Source: Notospermus geniculatus (taxonomy: Eukaryota > Nemertea > Pilidiophora > Heteronemertea > Lineidae). From it: 64,000 bases of DNA. Positions 1 to 10,949 of the stretch are shown piece after piece. Numbering within the stretch: the first letter of the stretch is position 1; the number at the start of each line of letters is the position of its first letter. A program made the translations under genes and the position numbers. The DNA is taken from positions 499,414 through 563,413 of the forward strand of contig NMRB01000157.1 in the NCBI GenBank assembly GCA_002633025.1. Direction: 5' to 3'. Below the pieces are notes generated by a model. The model was not told where the DNA came from and did not search any database. It saw only the letters and a program-made list of their open reading frames with translations.

Positions 1-48
1 NNNNNNNNNNNNNNNNNNNNNNNNNNNNNNNNNNNNNNNNNNNNNNNN
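1..48. other. Assembly gap (N run)
   Basis: Run of N; nothing can be said about its content. Confidence 0.99.
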
Positions 49-1668
49 CCCCTCCCCCAGCATTTACCCCCGTAGGACTTCTGCCCCAAAGAGATATATG
101 CCCTGAACATCTATCGCTGGACATTTAATACCCCATTGGACTTCTGCCCTACTAACTAGGACATCTACGCCTACCCCCCGAACAGAAACGGGTAGGACGG
201 GTACTATGCTAGTGGTATAAATATTCAGCTGACCTAAGCACCGCAGATGGCGAGTTGAGCGTTGTAGAAGAGAACTGGGAGAGTAACTAACCCATTGGTA
301 AAAGTCGGAAGTGTATATTTAATCCTGTGACAGAAAAGCGTGTTTCACCAGGGTCGTTGGCCAGAGTCAGTGAGTGGAAGATACATGTGCCGAGCAAGTA
401 AGGAATATCCAGAAGCTAAAGGAGTTCCTATTCCACAGGAATTCAGTGTCTGAGGCGTCAAAAAAACAGTGTCTGATAATTGTAAGCGTACATTTGCAAT
501 TTGAAGCTGGAAATACATGTAGCTAAAATTAATAGACATCTGCTTAAGGTTTAAAGAGAAGGTGCAACGTTTTCGGGAAGGCTTCAATAGTGAAGTCTGA
601 TTGCATAAGCCAGGTCAGCTGACCCTGAGTACTATAAACTCGCTGCTGTTATGGACTTTGTAACTGAACTCGACTTTCTTCAGTTGAGGAAAGAATCCAT
701 GTTATAGGAGAAAGTTTACAGTACCGTAATCAGAGTTTTTATTACGAATGATAAGACCCAGAGTTATGCTGAGGCGCTGAAATTTAAAAGTATATCTAAA
801 GGACAAGATGTCATGGTCAAATTGATACATTAACAACTTGGTATTGATGCGCCATTTGATAATGTGTATACACTACTACCAGTACCGCCATTACAAAGAT
901 CGCTCTGACAGGTGCCAATCTTGCTCGGGTGTCGGATTTTACATCCACTTCAACAAAGAAACTAAGTATCACTCATTCAGAGGCTGGAAGTGATCACGTG
1001 CCACTTTATCAAAGGAAACATATGTGGGTAAAAGCGGAGGTGCTCATCCAGCAGCCAACTCGTGAAGCAGACCGAAAGTAGAATGTGGACAGTAAGGGAG
1101 AAGGATTCTACAATCATCGATGTCCCTCTAAGCAGGAAGGCGAGTTGTTCGGCGAAATGCACGACATATACATGTACTGCTTTTAATGGTATAGGCCTAT
1201 TGATGCACTTAGCGGGAATAGGAAATAATTGAGCAACCTTCAAGATTGAAGCGTCCACCATGTGTAACTCCTGGCAGACCACGTAAGACGGATCAATATC
1301 CAACCATCATAAGTACGGCCAAAGATTTCATTGAGGCGAATGGGTATTCTGCACACAAACGTAGGAGAATGGAAACCGGAAGTTGTGGGGTATCCCTGGT
1401 GACATTCAGAAGAATCTACTTGAAAACGTTCCCGGACTCCCAAGAAGATGGTATTAGTCTTCATAGACCCAACTTTTTAACTCTTTCTATAATAATGTTT
1501 TATAATCTCGTCTCATACCCGCATTGATAACTTTGATCATTTCGGGTTTTATGTTCTCTGCCCTCAATGCCTTTATTCTTACAACTTTTCATCTATTTTT
1601 CTTATTATTCATTGTAATTCTATTTTACCTCTGTGAAGCGCCACTGACAATTCAATTTAAAGTGCAAA

Positions 1669-1724
<56 letters not shown>

Positions 1725-2496
1725 AGTAGCAAGGTTAATGGAGCCTCCTTGTCAGAACACTCATTCTTCTAATCGTTATACCAGTGTTATACATGTAAAC
1801 GCACGCATTCCCGCAAAAGTCAAGGACTTTGCAAATCCACAAAACACATTCAAAGAAAACTTCAGAGAATGTGTTAGCAAGGACACGGAACTGCACACAA
1901 ACGTAGGAGAACGGAAACTGGAAGTTGTGGGGTATCCCTGGGTGACATTCAGAAGAATCTACTTGAAAACGTTCCTGGACTTCAAGGTTAATGCAGCCCC
2001 CTCGTCAAAACACCCATTCTTCTAATTGTTATACCAGTGTTATAAATGCACGCATTCCCGCAAAGGTCAGTGATTTTGCCAAGGACATCCACTTATGTAG
2101 AAGCAAAGTAAAATTACTTCGTGAGTTTTTTTCAGAATTTTCAAGTGATTGCAACCTCTTGTCCTGTGATGACAAGAACAAAATTAATATTGGTACAACG
2201 CAATTTCCAGGTATATAAACATCACGCATTCTTTCCAAAGAATGACTACCCCAACTATTCTGACCATGATTTTCCTGAAGTCAAGTGTGTCGTGGGTTTT
2301 CAAGCCTCAAGGCCATTGCTAATCGGCCATATCGGGCGACACATAACGTCAATTACAAGGACTCTATTCAAGCAAACCGTACCGAGACCCGCAAGTCTAC
2401 GCCCTACACTGTCCATTCACTACAGGGGATTGTGCTTTATCTTCCTGTTAACCAATCACAAGGTGGACCTAGCGGACGAAAACATATAATTATGGT
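49..2496. repeat. Gene-free region with duplicated anonymous repeat and (ATT)n tract
   Basis: No convincing gene is seen. A block at about 1353-1440 recurs at 1897-1982 with a few mismatches, and 1731-1840 recurs at 1986-2085, so the region contains a locally duplicated unit. A (TTA)n microsatellite of about 17 units lies at 1670-1722, and the tyrosine-rich ORF over it is an artefact. The rest is unclassified. Confidence 0.6.
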
Positions 2497-2536
2497 TACG
2501 TTCACCGTCAGTCGGCGCTGTGGTCGATAAGGCGCG

Positions 2537-2702
2537 TGTTGTGTGAGGGGTCCAGAAGTTTGGGGGTTCATTCATGATTCAGGGGCAAACAAACAGACAC
2601 CGAGAAGACGTAATTAACCACATGTATTCGAGCGTTCTCTCGACCCTCCCGGAAGGTGGCAGCACCAGCCGGTGGTCTCACTGCACAATAGCTTACACAA
2701 CA
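2537..2702 (-). repeat. 3' LTR of the Ty3/gypsy element
   Basis: This 166-bp LTR is bounded by TGTTGTGT and ACACAACA. Its first 99 bp reappear at 7171-7269. The flank immediately left of it ends ...AAGGCGCG, which is also found to the right of the element at 7301-7310. Confidence 0.9.
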
Positions 2703-3011
2703 TCTCCCTTTCAAGGACTACCAACAAATGAAACAAATTTCAACTCCATGTGACTGAGTCCAATAAATGCACTTTCGCATAGCTAAGAAACAGAATGCAA
2801 ATAAAACTGATCTCCGCCCTACCTGAGACAAGCATGATACTGATTACCAGAAAATTTTCATTCAAACTAGAACACACACACTGGTTAAAAACACAAAACA
2901 AAAGGCTCTTAACATAGAACACCGTTGTATGTAGGGGTATGTCTCTATAGCCCTGTCTCCTGCCTGTACCAAGTATACTGAGAGGCATCTCTATGAGCCC
3001 CCTATGGGTCT

Positions 3012-6000
3012 CTACAAGTCCAAGCGATCGGGTGGCTTCACGATTCTGCTGGATCTCCTTGGACCACCCAGAGATAAAGGACTACCAGTTTGCAAGACTG
3101 TCTCTGTGGGGGTGACCACGGTTTCGTCAGTCCCAGTTCCTAGATTGGTCGTATCTGGATCGCGCTCGACTGCTACATTGGAATCTCCAGTATTGTCTTT
3201 GGAATGGCAGGACTGAGAAGCAAAGTTCATCATGTTCATTTTGGCGAGAGCTCGACGGTTCCTGCAGAGTTCTGAGCCATGATCTGACTTCACCAAATAG
3301 GATCGTGGGGTATCGCTCTTTCCTACCACAGTGGCCGTAACTTCCTTGTCGCGTATCCATACTCGGTCTCCCTCCTCCAGCAGTTCGAGTTCCCGTGCCC
3401 CGTGACGTTTGTCTGCATTGGCAGCTTGTTTACGACGATACTCGGCCTCGGTCTGCTGGAGTTTGTTGAGATCTGGCCATGCGGGGTTCAACTTTTCCGG
3501 TAGCTGGGGGAGATTGGTCCTGAGACGTCGCCCCATCAACAGCTCTGCTGGGCTATATCCGTGATATAGTGGAGTGGAGCGATACGCGAGTAATGCTTTG
3601 TAGGGATCATCGGTTTTCTTGAGCAGATCCTTCACTGTTTGTACCGCGCGTTCGACCTCTGCATTGCCCTGCGGGTACAGGGGGCTGCTAGTAACGTGTT
3701 GGAAGTTGTAGTCTTTTGCAAAGTCCGAAAATTCTTGCGAGTCATACTGGGGGCCGTTATCAGATCGCACGCGTTCGGGTACGCCGTGTCTTGCGAAGAT
3801 AGATTTCAGGTGATTGATGGCCGCTTCTGACGACAGACTAGTCATCTTTGCAAGTTCGATATACCTTGAAAAATAGTCAATCACGACGATGTAGTGGGAC
3901 TTTCGAAGTTCACATAGGTCTGTTCCCACGATCTGCCAAGGCCGTTTCGGGAATTCTGTTGACACGTTCGGTTCGTGGCGCACAACTCGTTCTTTTGCAC
4001 AAATGTCACAGTTTTTGACCATTTCCTCCAGCTGTTTGCTTAGACCAGGCCACCAAACAGATTCATGAGCACGTCTCCGGCATTTTGTTATGCCCTGGTG
4101 ACCCTCGTGCAACTTATCTAGTATATCAACACGCAGGTCCGAGGGTATGACGAGTCTGGTTCCTTTCAGTAGTAACCCTTCGTGAACTGTCAATTCGCCT
4201 GCATATGCCCAGTATGGTTTCATCGGCGTTTTGAGTCGACTTTTGTCTGGCCAGCCTTCTTCACAGTAGCGTATTATTTCCATGCAAACTTCGTCTTGTG
4301 CAAGGCTTTCGCGAATTTGGCAGAGACGCTGCTCTGTAGCTGGATGTTGTACGACTGCTTCCACGTATGCTTTGACATCCTGCTGCAGCTGTTCCTCGTT
4401 TGGTGTGGGTGATTCCGCAAGAGGCGCCCTTGAAAGCGTATCCGCTATGTGTAGTTCTTTCCCTGCCACATGGGAGATAGTATAGCTGAACCGCATCAGT
4501 CGTAGTTTGAAGCGCTGAACACGCGCTGGTAGCTCATCGACGCTTTTACTAGAGCTGAGCAGGGGGACCAACGGTTTGTGGTCTGTATGAATGTAAAAAT
4601 GTCTTCCGATCAGGTAATCTTGGAACCTTTCACAAGCCCACGTCGCCGCAAGGGCCTCTTTCTCCACTTGTGCGTACCGCTTCTCTGTTTCGGTCAATGA
4701 CCGGGATGCATATGCTACGGGTTTCCAAGTTGAATCATCCTGCAGTTGCTTCAGTACAGCCCCAGTTCCAAATGATGATGCATCGGCCGATACCAGAGTG
4801 TCCTTTCCTGGGTCATATAGCGCTAGGACATCGTCCGACGTCAAGCATTCCTTCAGTGCACTGAATGCTTGTTGTTGTGGCTTGTCCCACACCCAACAGT
4901 TCTCTTTGACAAGAAGCTGTCTCAACGGTTCCGTTTTGTCTGCGAGCTGAGGAATAAACTTCCCCAGGTGGTTGACCATCCCTAAGAAACGTCGGACGTC
5001 TGAAACGTTCTGCGGGGTGTCCATGTCACATATGGCTTTTATCTTGCCTGGGTCTGGGTGGATGCCGTTTGCATCAATGATGAACCCGAGATACTTTACC
5101 CTGCTGACCGAAAATTCACACTTTTCCGGATTGAGTGTAACACCAGCCTCACGTAGGCGTTTCATAACTTCATGTAGCCTAGAGTCATGCTCCGCCTGAG
5201 TTTTACCGAATATCAGAATATCATCCATGTGGCACAGCACACCATCTAGACCTTCGAAGAGTTCCTGCATACGGCGCTGAAAGTATTCCGGTGCGGAGGA
5301 AATACCATATGGCAGGCGGTTAAAGCAGAACCTGCCAAATGGAGTAACAAACGTTGTGAGTTTGGAGGACTCTTTGTTGAGAGGCACTTGCCAGAATCCA
5401 GAGTTTGCATCGAGTTTTGTAAAGACCTTAGCTCCTGTGAGCTGTGATAGGGTTTGTTCAACGGACGGTAGGATTATTTTCTCGCGTTTCACACTTTCGT
5501 TAAGTTTTGTGAGATCCACGCAAATTCTGACTGTTCCATTAGGCTTCGGGACCACCACCATCCCCGCGCACCAGTTTGTCGGTTCAGTTATTTTCTGTAT
5601 CACCCCTATGTTCTCCATTCGAATCAATTCCTCCTTGACCTTCCGAAACAAAGGCATCGGAACTCTCCTTGGTGTCGAAATAGCATATGGCTTTGCCGAG
5701 TCCTCCAGTTTTATCTCATACTCTCCCTGCATTTTCCCAAGGGCGTTGAACAACTCCGGGTACTCTTTTTTCCATTTCTGAGCGTTGGGGGAGGAGGCAA
5801 CAGCATTTACTACTGACACAAGGTCCATTTTTCTGATAACCGGTTGTCCTAGTAATGGCTTTCTAAGATCACGCACCACGTACACGTCAGTTAAAGCACA
5901 TTTGCCTGCCTTCTTGAGCGTAACAGTAAACATGCCCACTACATCAAGTTTAGTACCGCCCGCACCATATAGGGTCTTGCGAGGTGCTTTGAGTTTACCG

Positions 6001-6977
6001 AACCGTTGGTGGTACTGCGCTATTGGTAAACACGAAACTTCCGCACCGGTGTCTACTTCCCATTCAATTGGATCATTTCCTATAGGAATGGTGCATGACC
6101 ACTGTGACGAGAGATCAGACTCGGTCTCCGTTTGAACCTGACCCAAAAAGGCACTTTCGTCCTCATCCTCATCCTGCTGCGCCGAGCCCACTTGATGGAC
6201 AGAGGACTTGAGTCGACAGACTCTCGAATAATGTCCTATTTTTTTGCAAAAATGGCACTCTGAATCCTTCGCTGGACACTTGACACGATCGTGGTTTGGT
6301 TGATGTCCGCACCACGAACATTTCGAGTTAGGATTTTGCTGTTTCTTATCGAATTTCATCTCTTTTCTTTCGGTTTTCCGTGGCTTCCACTGTTTCCCTT
6401 GTTTAACTGCATCCACCTCAGCTGCAGGAGCGCCATCTGGGTTCCGCACTAGCGCCTGTTGGCTTTTGATGGCTTCACTTTGACGCGACAGATTTACGGC
6501 TTTCGTTAGTGTGAGGTCCGCATCCATTTGCAGCTTTTCAGCCAGTTTGTCATCTCGTACGCCAGCGACAATCCTGTCACGAATCATTTCCTCCTGTAGG
6601 CCACCATAGTTACAGTGTTCAGCCAATCCATACAGTGCAGTAATAAAGGAATCAACCGACTCATCAACCTGCTGTTTCCGAGCATTGAATTTAGCACGTT
6701 CGTAAATGACGTTGCGTCTAACGATAAAGTGTCCTTGGAACTTCTCTTTGACAACCTTCAATTTCTTACTGTCATCCTCCGACAGGCCAAAGGTATTGAA
6801 AATTTCATCGGCTTTGCTGCCCATACAGTATATCATAGTGTTCACCTGCTGTTCCTCACTCTTCTCTTGTAGGCCTGAGGCCTGAGCGAACCGTTCGAAC
6901 CTTTTAAGCCACTTGGGCCAATCTACAGGTTTGGAAAAGTCAAAGTTCTCCGGTGGCGTGACCTGGAACGTCGCCAT
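3012..6977 (-). CDS. Gag-Pol polyprotein of Ty3/gypsy retrotransposon
   Basis: A single 1321-residue frame encodes all proteins needed for retrotransposition. A capsid-like Gag occupies residues 1-200. Two CCHC-type zinc knuckles follow at about 220-254; the second is CHFCKKIGHYSRVC. The aspartic protease has the DTGA active site at 309-312. Reverse transcriptase spans about 430-640, with FTKLDANSG (D523) and the catalytic MDD at 584-586. RNase H spans about 725-850, with D732, E774, D799 and D846. Integrase has an N-terminal HHCC zinc-binding part (H957/H960, C990, C993) and a catalytic core with D1020, D1073 and E1109, an exact D-X35-E spacing. No frameshift or stop separates gag from pol, as in the Mag lineage. 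The start ATG lies about 190 bp inside the 5' LTR. All catalytic residues are present, so the element looks autonomous. Confidence 0.95.
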   Translation of the reverse strand: MATFQVTPPENFDFSKPVDWPKWLKRFERFAQASGLQEKSEEQQVNTMIYCMGSKADEIFNTFGLSEDDSKKLKVVKEKFQGHFIVRRNVIYERAKFNARKQQVDESVDSFITALYGLAEHCNYGGLQEEMIRDRIVAGVRDDKLAEKLQMDADLTLTKAVNLSRQSEAIKSQQALVRNPDGAPAAEVDAVKQGKQWKPRKTERKEMKFDKKQQNPNSKCSWCGHQPNHDRVKCPAKDSECHFCKKIGHYSRVCRLKSSVHQVGSAQQDEDEDESAFLGQVQTETESDLSSQWSCTIPIGNDPIEWEVDTGAEVSCLPIAQYHQRFGKLKAPRKTLYGAGGTKLDVVGMFTVTLKKAGKCALTDVYVVRDLRKPLLGQPVIRKMDLVSVVNAVASSPNAQKWKKEYPELFNALGKMQGEYEIKLEDSAKPYAISTPRRVPMPLFRKVKEELIRMENIGVIQKITEPTNWCAGMVVVPKPNGTVRICVDLTKLNESVKREKIILPSVEQTLSQLTGAKVFTKLDANSGFWQVPLNKESSKLTTFVTPFGRFCFNRLPYGISSAPEYFQRRMQELFEGLDGVLCHMDDILIFGKTQAEHDSRLHEVMKRLREAGVTLNPEKCEFSVSRVKYLGFIIDANGIHPDPGKIKAICDMDTPQNVSDVRRFLGMVNHLGKFIPQLADKTEPLRQLLVKENCWVWDKPQQQAFSALKECLTSDDVLALYDPGKDTLVSADASSFGTGAVLKQLQDDSTWKPVAYASRSLTETEKRYAQVEKEALAATWACERFQDYLIGRHFYIHTDHKPLVPLLSSSKSVDELPARVQRFKLRLMRFSYTISHVAGKELHIADTLSRAPLAESPTPNEEQLQQDVKAYVEAVVQHPATEQRLCQIRESLAQDEVCMEIIRYCEEGWPDKSRLKTPMKPYWAYAGELTVHEGLLLKGTRLVIPSDLRVDILDKLHEGHQGITKCRRRAHESVWWPGLSKQLEEMVKNCDICAKERVVRHEPNVSTEFPKRPWQIVGTDLCELRKSHYIVVIDYFSRYIELAKMTSLSSEAAINHLKSIFARHGVPERVRSDNGPQYDSQEFSDFAKDYNFQHVTSSPLYPQGNAEVERAVQTVKDLLKKTDDPYKALLAYRSTPLYHGYSPAELLMGRRLRTNLPQLPEKLNPAWPDLNKLQQTEAEYRRKQAANADKRHGARELELLEEGDRVWIRDKEVTATVVGKSDTPRSYLVKSDHGSELCRNRRALAKMNMMNFASQSCHSKDNTGDSNVAVERDPDTTNLGTGTDETVVTPTETVLQTGSPLSLGGPRRSSRIVKPPDRLDL

Positions 6978-7152
6978 TCTGACCCGCTATGCACTCCCGT
7001 GTATTCCGCTGTACACTGTCACACTACTAGGCCTAATGCTTCGTCGCCGTGCATGCGTGGCCGTCTGCGTGTTTGTTGTTGCCTACCGTTCAGCCGGTTT
7101 TCCGTGCCCCGAATCGCTTTGCCGTGGGTCATTTACACTGTCAATCAATTCT

Positions 7153-7170
7153 TGCACACTTCTGACACCA
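7153..7170 (-). other. Primer-binding site (tRNA-Leu type)
   Basis: Directly adjacent to the 5' LTR the minus strand reads TGGTGTCAGAAGTG. TGG pairs with the tRNA CCA end and TGTCAG pairs with the acceptor end typical of tRNA-Leu. This is the expected priming site for minus-strand DNA synthesis. Confidence 0.75.
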
Positions 7171-7269
7171 TGTTGTGTGAGGGGTCCAGAAGTTTGGGGG
7201 TTCATTCATGATTCAGGGGCAAACAAACAGACACCGAGAAGACGTAATTAACCACATGTATTCGAGCGT
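7171..7269 (-). repeat. 5' LTR of the Ty3/gypsy element, truncated at an assembly join
   Basis: It matches the first 99 bp of the left LTR and is interrupted by the N at 7270. The sequence right of the N does not continue the LTR; it repeats the left flank of the element. Confidence 0.88.
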
Positions 7270-7310
7270 NTACGTTCACCGTCAGTCGGCGCTGTGGTCG
7301 ATAAGGCGCG

Positions 7311-8399
7311 GGCGACCAATCACATTCAGTGTTACATGTTCAACTTAATCATAGGTTCATTTTTCGTTTTCGTACGGTCAGTTTTGATACATACCTAATA
7401 GGTCTGTCTCATCAAAGAACGTTAGGGACGGACGGGAACCTAAGAAGTACCTAATTCAACGTCCCAGGTTTGTTACCTTTGATGCTATTGGTTACACGAG
7501 CATTTATCACCGGGGCTGCGCTGCTGTGATGAATACAAAGGTAAGGTCCTCCTTCTGATTGGTGGTCACCAAGGCAGATTAGGAACGCCCACTTATACAG
7601 TAGCTTTTTTGACAGAGTGCGTTGGTTGACTGCCAATGAAGGGAAAACGATGATACCGAATAGGCCTAGTTATAGACGAGCGGTCAGTGATTGATAAAAG
7701 CCTGTGTCCATATTCATCACGCTGGTGACTCAGATTTTATCGTACGCTATGCACCTACTTCCGGTATAGCAGACGAATATATTTGTTGAGCACAAAAATG
7801 AGAATAATAACTAAAATCACTGCTTTCGACCCACATAAACGTATCCGATCTAACCCCGTATAAAGTATCCGATCTAACCCCGACCTGATTGGTAAGTGAG
7901 CGAGCTGTGACATCAGTATTTGTCTCTGAATCATTAACTCCTGCATAATTACATAATGTTGTTCCTTGTTGAAATAATCTTCAGCTGTTTGTGGCGTGTA
8001 GAAACCCCAGCCGGTACCTACACAGGAAAAATCGACTTGAAAAATGACACTGTTTTCTCCCACGACAAACATGAAACTCGATTCACCATAACTTGGTCTC
8101 TTAACTACAGTTGGTGCTGTCTCGGACGAGTGAATGCGTCATTTTGCAGATGGATTATAAGTTTGGCTTTATAGTCTGATATCTACAACGGTAGAGGTAT
8201 CATCCGACTTTACACTTTAACCCCAGTCTATCCTGAAACGTTACAGTAGAACTCCTCATTCAGCGCTACAATACGAGCATTTCCGACAGGTGTGACAGGA
8301 ATCAGCGTCCTAGGAATGCAAGTCCGTCAAACAATAGCCCGCTATTGTAAGGTTATATTCGAATTGTCATGGTCTCTCTAGCCATATATTCTAATCCCA
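7311..8399. other. Gene-free stretch
   Basis: I see no supported gene, RNA or clear repeat here. Two short copies of the phrase GTATCCGATCTAACCCCG lie at about 7844-7882. The ORFs have no recognisable similarity. Confidence 0.4.
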
Positions 8400-8590
8400 C
8401 GCTGAACAATAAGACCTGACTGGGGGACTTGGATTTCTTTCACACCTGTACCAATTTATACACGTGAATGGAGAGGCCAGAAACGCAAAGAAACTTGGCC
8501 AAGTCTCACGCCCAGTGGGATTCGAACCCTGGACCCTCTGACCGCTAGTCGGAGGCCCGAACTACTACACCACCGCGGCTCCTCGAGCGG
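8400..8590 (-). mobile_element. tRNA-derived SINE
   Basis: The minus strand starts at about 8590 with a tRNA-like head. It has an A-box-like TGGTGTAGTAGTT, a CCTCCGACTAGCGGTCAGAGG-like anticodon arm, and a perfect B box GGTTCGAATCC at 8518-8528. A non-tRNA body follows to about 8400. The head does not fold as a clean tRNA with a normal acceptor stem, so a SINE is preferred over a tRNA gene. Confidence 0.7.
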
Positions 8591-8841
8591 ATTATCATCA
8601 TTTCCTGGAAAGTCGGCCGTAACGGTGATCTATAAACCAGGCCATTCTGATGATAACGTGACGCATTATTCTCTATTTTCCAAATGATCCTTTCAGGACC
8701 AAACGAGGATTAAATATAAACTTGGAAAGGTAATACCATTTCTGCCACCAATAAGGGTACCCATTGGTAGGCGATGGTTTCGAGACCAAGCTTCAGGGAA
8801 AATAGTACACATTTTACACTTGAAGGCCTCAACACACGTCA

Positions 8842-9466
8842 ATGGATGTTAAGAATGGAGTCTCAGACTACTTTGGAATCCAATATGAATTTTCATTCAA
8901 TAAAGAAGTATTCGCAGTTGTAAAATCACTTTACAAGGGTTACTTTATGCTTTTCCCTTCACCTGGGCGGAAAATACCCTACTTGGTTTATGACGTCAAA
9001 AATGGGACATTTGTAAGGAACACCATTATACCCAGCACAGAAAAATGTTTTTATGAAGACATATATGGTATATTCATAGGAAATCAGGGGAAAGCCGTCG
9101 TGCGTTGCCGTCCACATTTTCTTCTCAAGCACCTTATATGACATCAACTTGTCAAACGAAGCTGGTCGAGTCGATATTGTCCTTACAAATGGAATCTTCC
9201 TCACTTTGACAAGGCAACCATGTTTTATCAACAGAGATGTTTACACTTTTGATAGAAAACGTCGATACGTCATGGGGTATCTTCTGATAGATAATTACCG
9301 GGCAACAAAATACCGACATGGGCAATTCTTGAACCGCTTTCGTGGTAGTCTTTTCATGTTAACTTTCAGCAGATCTTCCAATATGTTATTCTTACTTTGT
9401 GGACAGAGACTTCGTCCTGTTGAAAATAATTGTATTTATTACCCTAAAGACGGTTTCGTAAAATAG
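8842..9466 (+). pseudogene. Frameshifted beta-propeller-like ORF
   Basis: Two abutting ORFs, 8842-9141 and 9149-9466, are in different frames and read as one protein if a one-base shift near 9125-9135 is allowed. The sequence shows spaced blade-like phrases (LVYDVKNGTFV, TLYDINLSNEAGRVDIVL, DVYTFDRKRRYVMGYLLID), alternating hydrophobic strands and turns as in WD/NHL-type propellers. I do not recognise the family. It may be the propeller part of a large repeat protein, broken by a real indel or a sequencing error. The in-frame stop at 8821 makes the 8842 ATG the only simple start, unless an intron lies upstream. Confidence 0.4.
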
Positions 9467-9719
9467 GACAAGAAATAATATGTTTACATGGACAACTGCG
9501 ACCTTTTACCCCAGTATCTACGATGAGACTTTGCTTCATTACATGTTCCACCCCAACGATGGCGCTTTATTGCATTTCAAACGACCTCCACGGATGGCGC
9601 CTGGTATGCGAGAGCATTTCGTTTCAGTTGAAATTTACCATCATGTAATATGCGACTAAATTGTTTAAATCTTGTGGTGTGCTGTCGGAGGATGATACCG
9701 TGGATTCCAGGCCTCCATG

Positions 9720-10170
9720 CACAAGTGTGTTTGAAGTGTCTACAGGGAGCTGTTGTGCAGTAAACAAGTAGGCCTGATTATAAATCGCTCGATTGACAGC
9801 CTAGGGACGAGGTTGGTGTCCGCGATGATTCGCAACAATTCAGATGGACTTCGAAACCTATTGGCTGAAGAGGGACACCGTGGACAAACTCGAGAATGTG
9901 ATTGGCTGATTTCAAACCCCTGTAGCCTACCGACTGTTTTATTGTCGGTCGCCCGATGGTCGCTTCATTCTTCTGCCTGAATCTGGAGCTATCACACGTA
10001 AAACAGTAGATTCCACCTCAGGTGAGTAATTTTTAATCCAGAGCACGATCTATTTGCCTCATCCGCGGTCCCATGCCCGAAATTAACGACATACCCTTCA
10101 TTTTAGGACAAGGAAACCAACAATATGAGGTACTGGACAAAATTCTATGCACTATTTGTGCTCACTATCA
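9720..10170 (+). CDS. Possible 5' exons of a secreted or membrane protein gene
   Basis: A consensus donor CAG|GTGAGT ends a putative non-coding exon at 10021. A branch and pyrimidine region with acceptor TTTTAG follows, giving an exon from 10107 to 10170 that ends at the donor ATCA|GTAAGT. That exon holds an ATG at 10125 and codes for MRYWTKFYALFVLTI, a short basic then hydrophobic run typical of the start of a signal peptide. No downstream exon can be matched before the 912-bp gap at 10950. This is a splice-signal-based guess without homology. Confidence 0.35.
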
Positions 10171-10404
10171 GTAAGTTATTTTCTTTACGACATAATTTTG
10201 CGGCTTCTTCCGACATAATTTTGCGGCGGAGGTGCCACTTGGGCCCCTTTCCTCCTAAATCCGTATCCGAGTCCTTCGCGGAACCCACTCCCGTAAAAAC
10301 AAAGGATGACGTCTGAAGATCCTCAAGTGAGCATTTTCAAGCGGATCATCCATGGGAGTGGCCTACTTTCTAAAAAGGAGGAGCTCTGAGAGCCCGTTCA
10401 GCAA

Positions 10405-10520
10405 GCGGCCGGTCCCAGGTTCGAATCCAGCCCAGGTCATATTATGGGAATTAATTCCCGGCTCTTCACGTCCGTTGCATGGAGCAGTGAGCCGTGGTGC
10501 CCTGTGCCTTTGCAAGGGCA
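10405..10520 (+). mobile_element. Possible truncated tRNA-derived SINE
   Basis: A perfect B box GGTTCGAATCC lies at 10418-10428 in a CCCAGGTTCGAATCCAGCCC context. No A box can be recognised upstream, so this would be a 5'-truncated or degraded SINE copy. Confidence 0.4.
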
Positions 10521-10949
10521 AGTAATGACGAAAAAGGCATCAAAATCATGCAGTTTTTCAAAATTATGCCGCAAAAATGAAGAGGTATATTAACGCCAAT
10601 ATTTCTTCACAAAGGTTCCATTATAAGGTTGTATGATGTGAAGTCAATTTCGAATCAAATATCTGAAATTTTCAAAAGTTAGGATCTTCATGATATTTTG
10701 ATATTGTGATATCTTCGTGGTATTTTGAAAATATTTTTCAATCTCTGTACACGGCTGTTTGAGGCTTTTGAATCCTTCCATCGAAATGGTTTCATAACCT
10801 CTTTAGGTTCAGGACGATGAAGTAATATGTCTTACGTGTTTCTTTAGGTGTTAAAGTGCTGGGCCTATATCCAAATGCTAATGCGCCTAATCACACTAAT
10901 TCTATGATGTACGTGATGTACTCGACCATAAAACATATTTTGGATCACG
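10521..10949. other. Gene-free AT-rich stretch
   Basis: AT-rich sequence with repeated GATATTTTGATATTGTGATAT-like phrases at 10680-10740. No gene is seen before the gap. Confidence 0.4.

Larger units (their letters stand above)
2537..7269 (-). mobile_element. Ty3/gypsy (Mag/SURL-like) LTR retrotransposon
   Basis: The element lies between two copies of a short LTR. The left copy (3' LTR, 2537-2702, 166 bp) starts TGTTGTGTGAGG and ends ACACAACA, giving TG...CA ends with an 8-bp inverted terminus. The right copy (5' LTR) is visible at 7171-7269 and is then cut by a single N. Next to the 5' LTR, read on the minus strand, is a primer-binding site beginning TGGTGTCAGAAGTG. It complements the ...CTGACACCA end expected of a tRNA-Leu. 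Next to the 3' LTR is a polypurine tract, GAAAGGGAGA. Between them is one uninterrupted Gag-Pol frame. LTR identity over the shared 99 bp is essentially complete and the ORF is intact, so the insertion looks young. Mag-lineage placement rests on the single gag-pol frame, two zinc knuckles and the PBS, and was not tested by phylogeny. Confidence 0.93.

Noticed and set aside
1524-1772. Tyrosine-rich ORF
   Set aside because: Produced by the (TTA)n microsatellite.
8515-8590. Functional tRNA gene on the minus strand
   Set aside because: A and B boxes are present but the acceptor stem does not pair and a SINE body follows.
10125-10170. First exon of the transposase-like gene at 12474
   Set aside because: It codes for a signal-peptide-like start, which does not fit a nuclear DNA-processing protein; no join can be shown across the gap.
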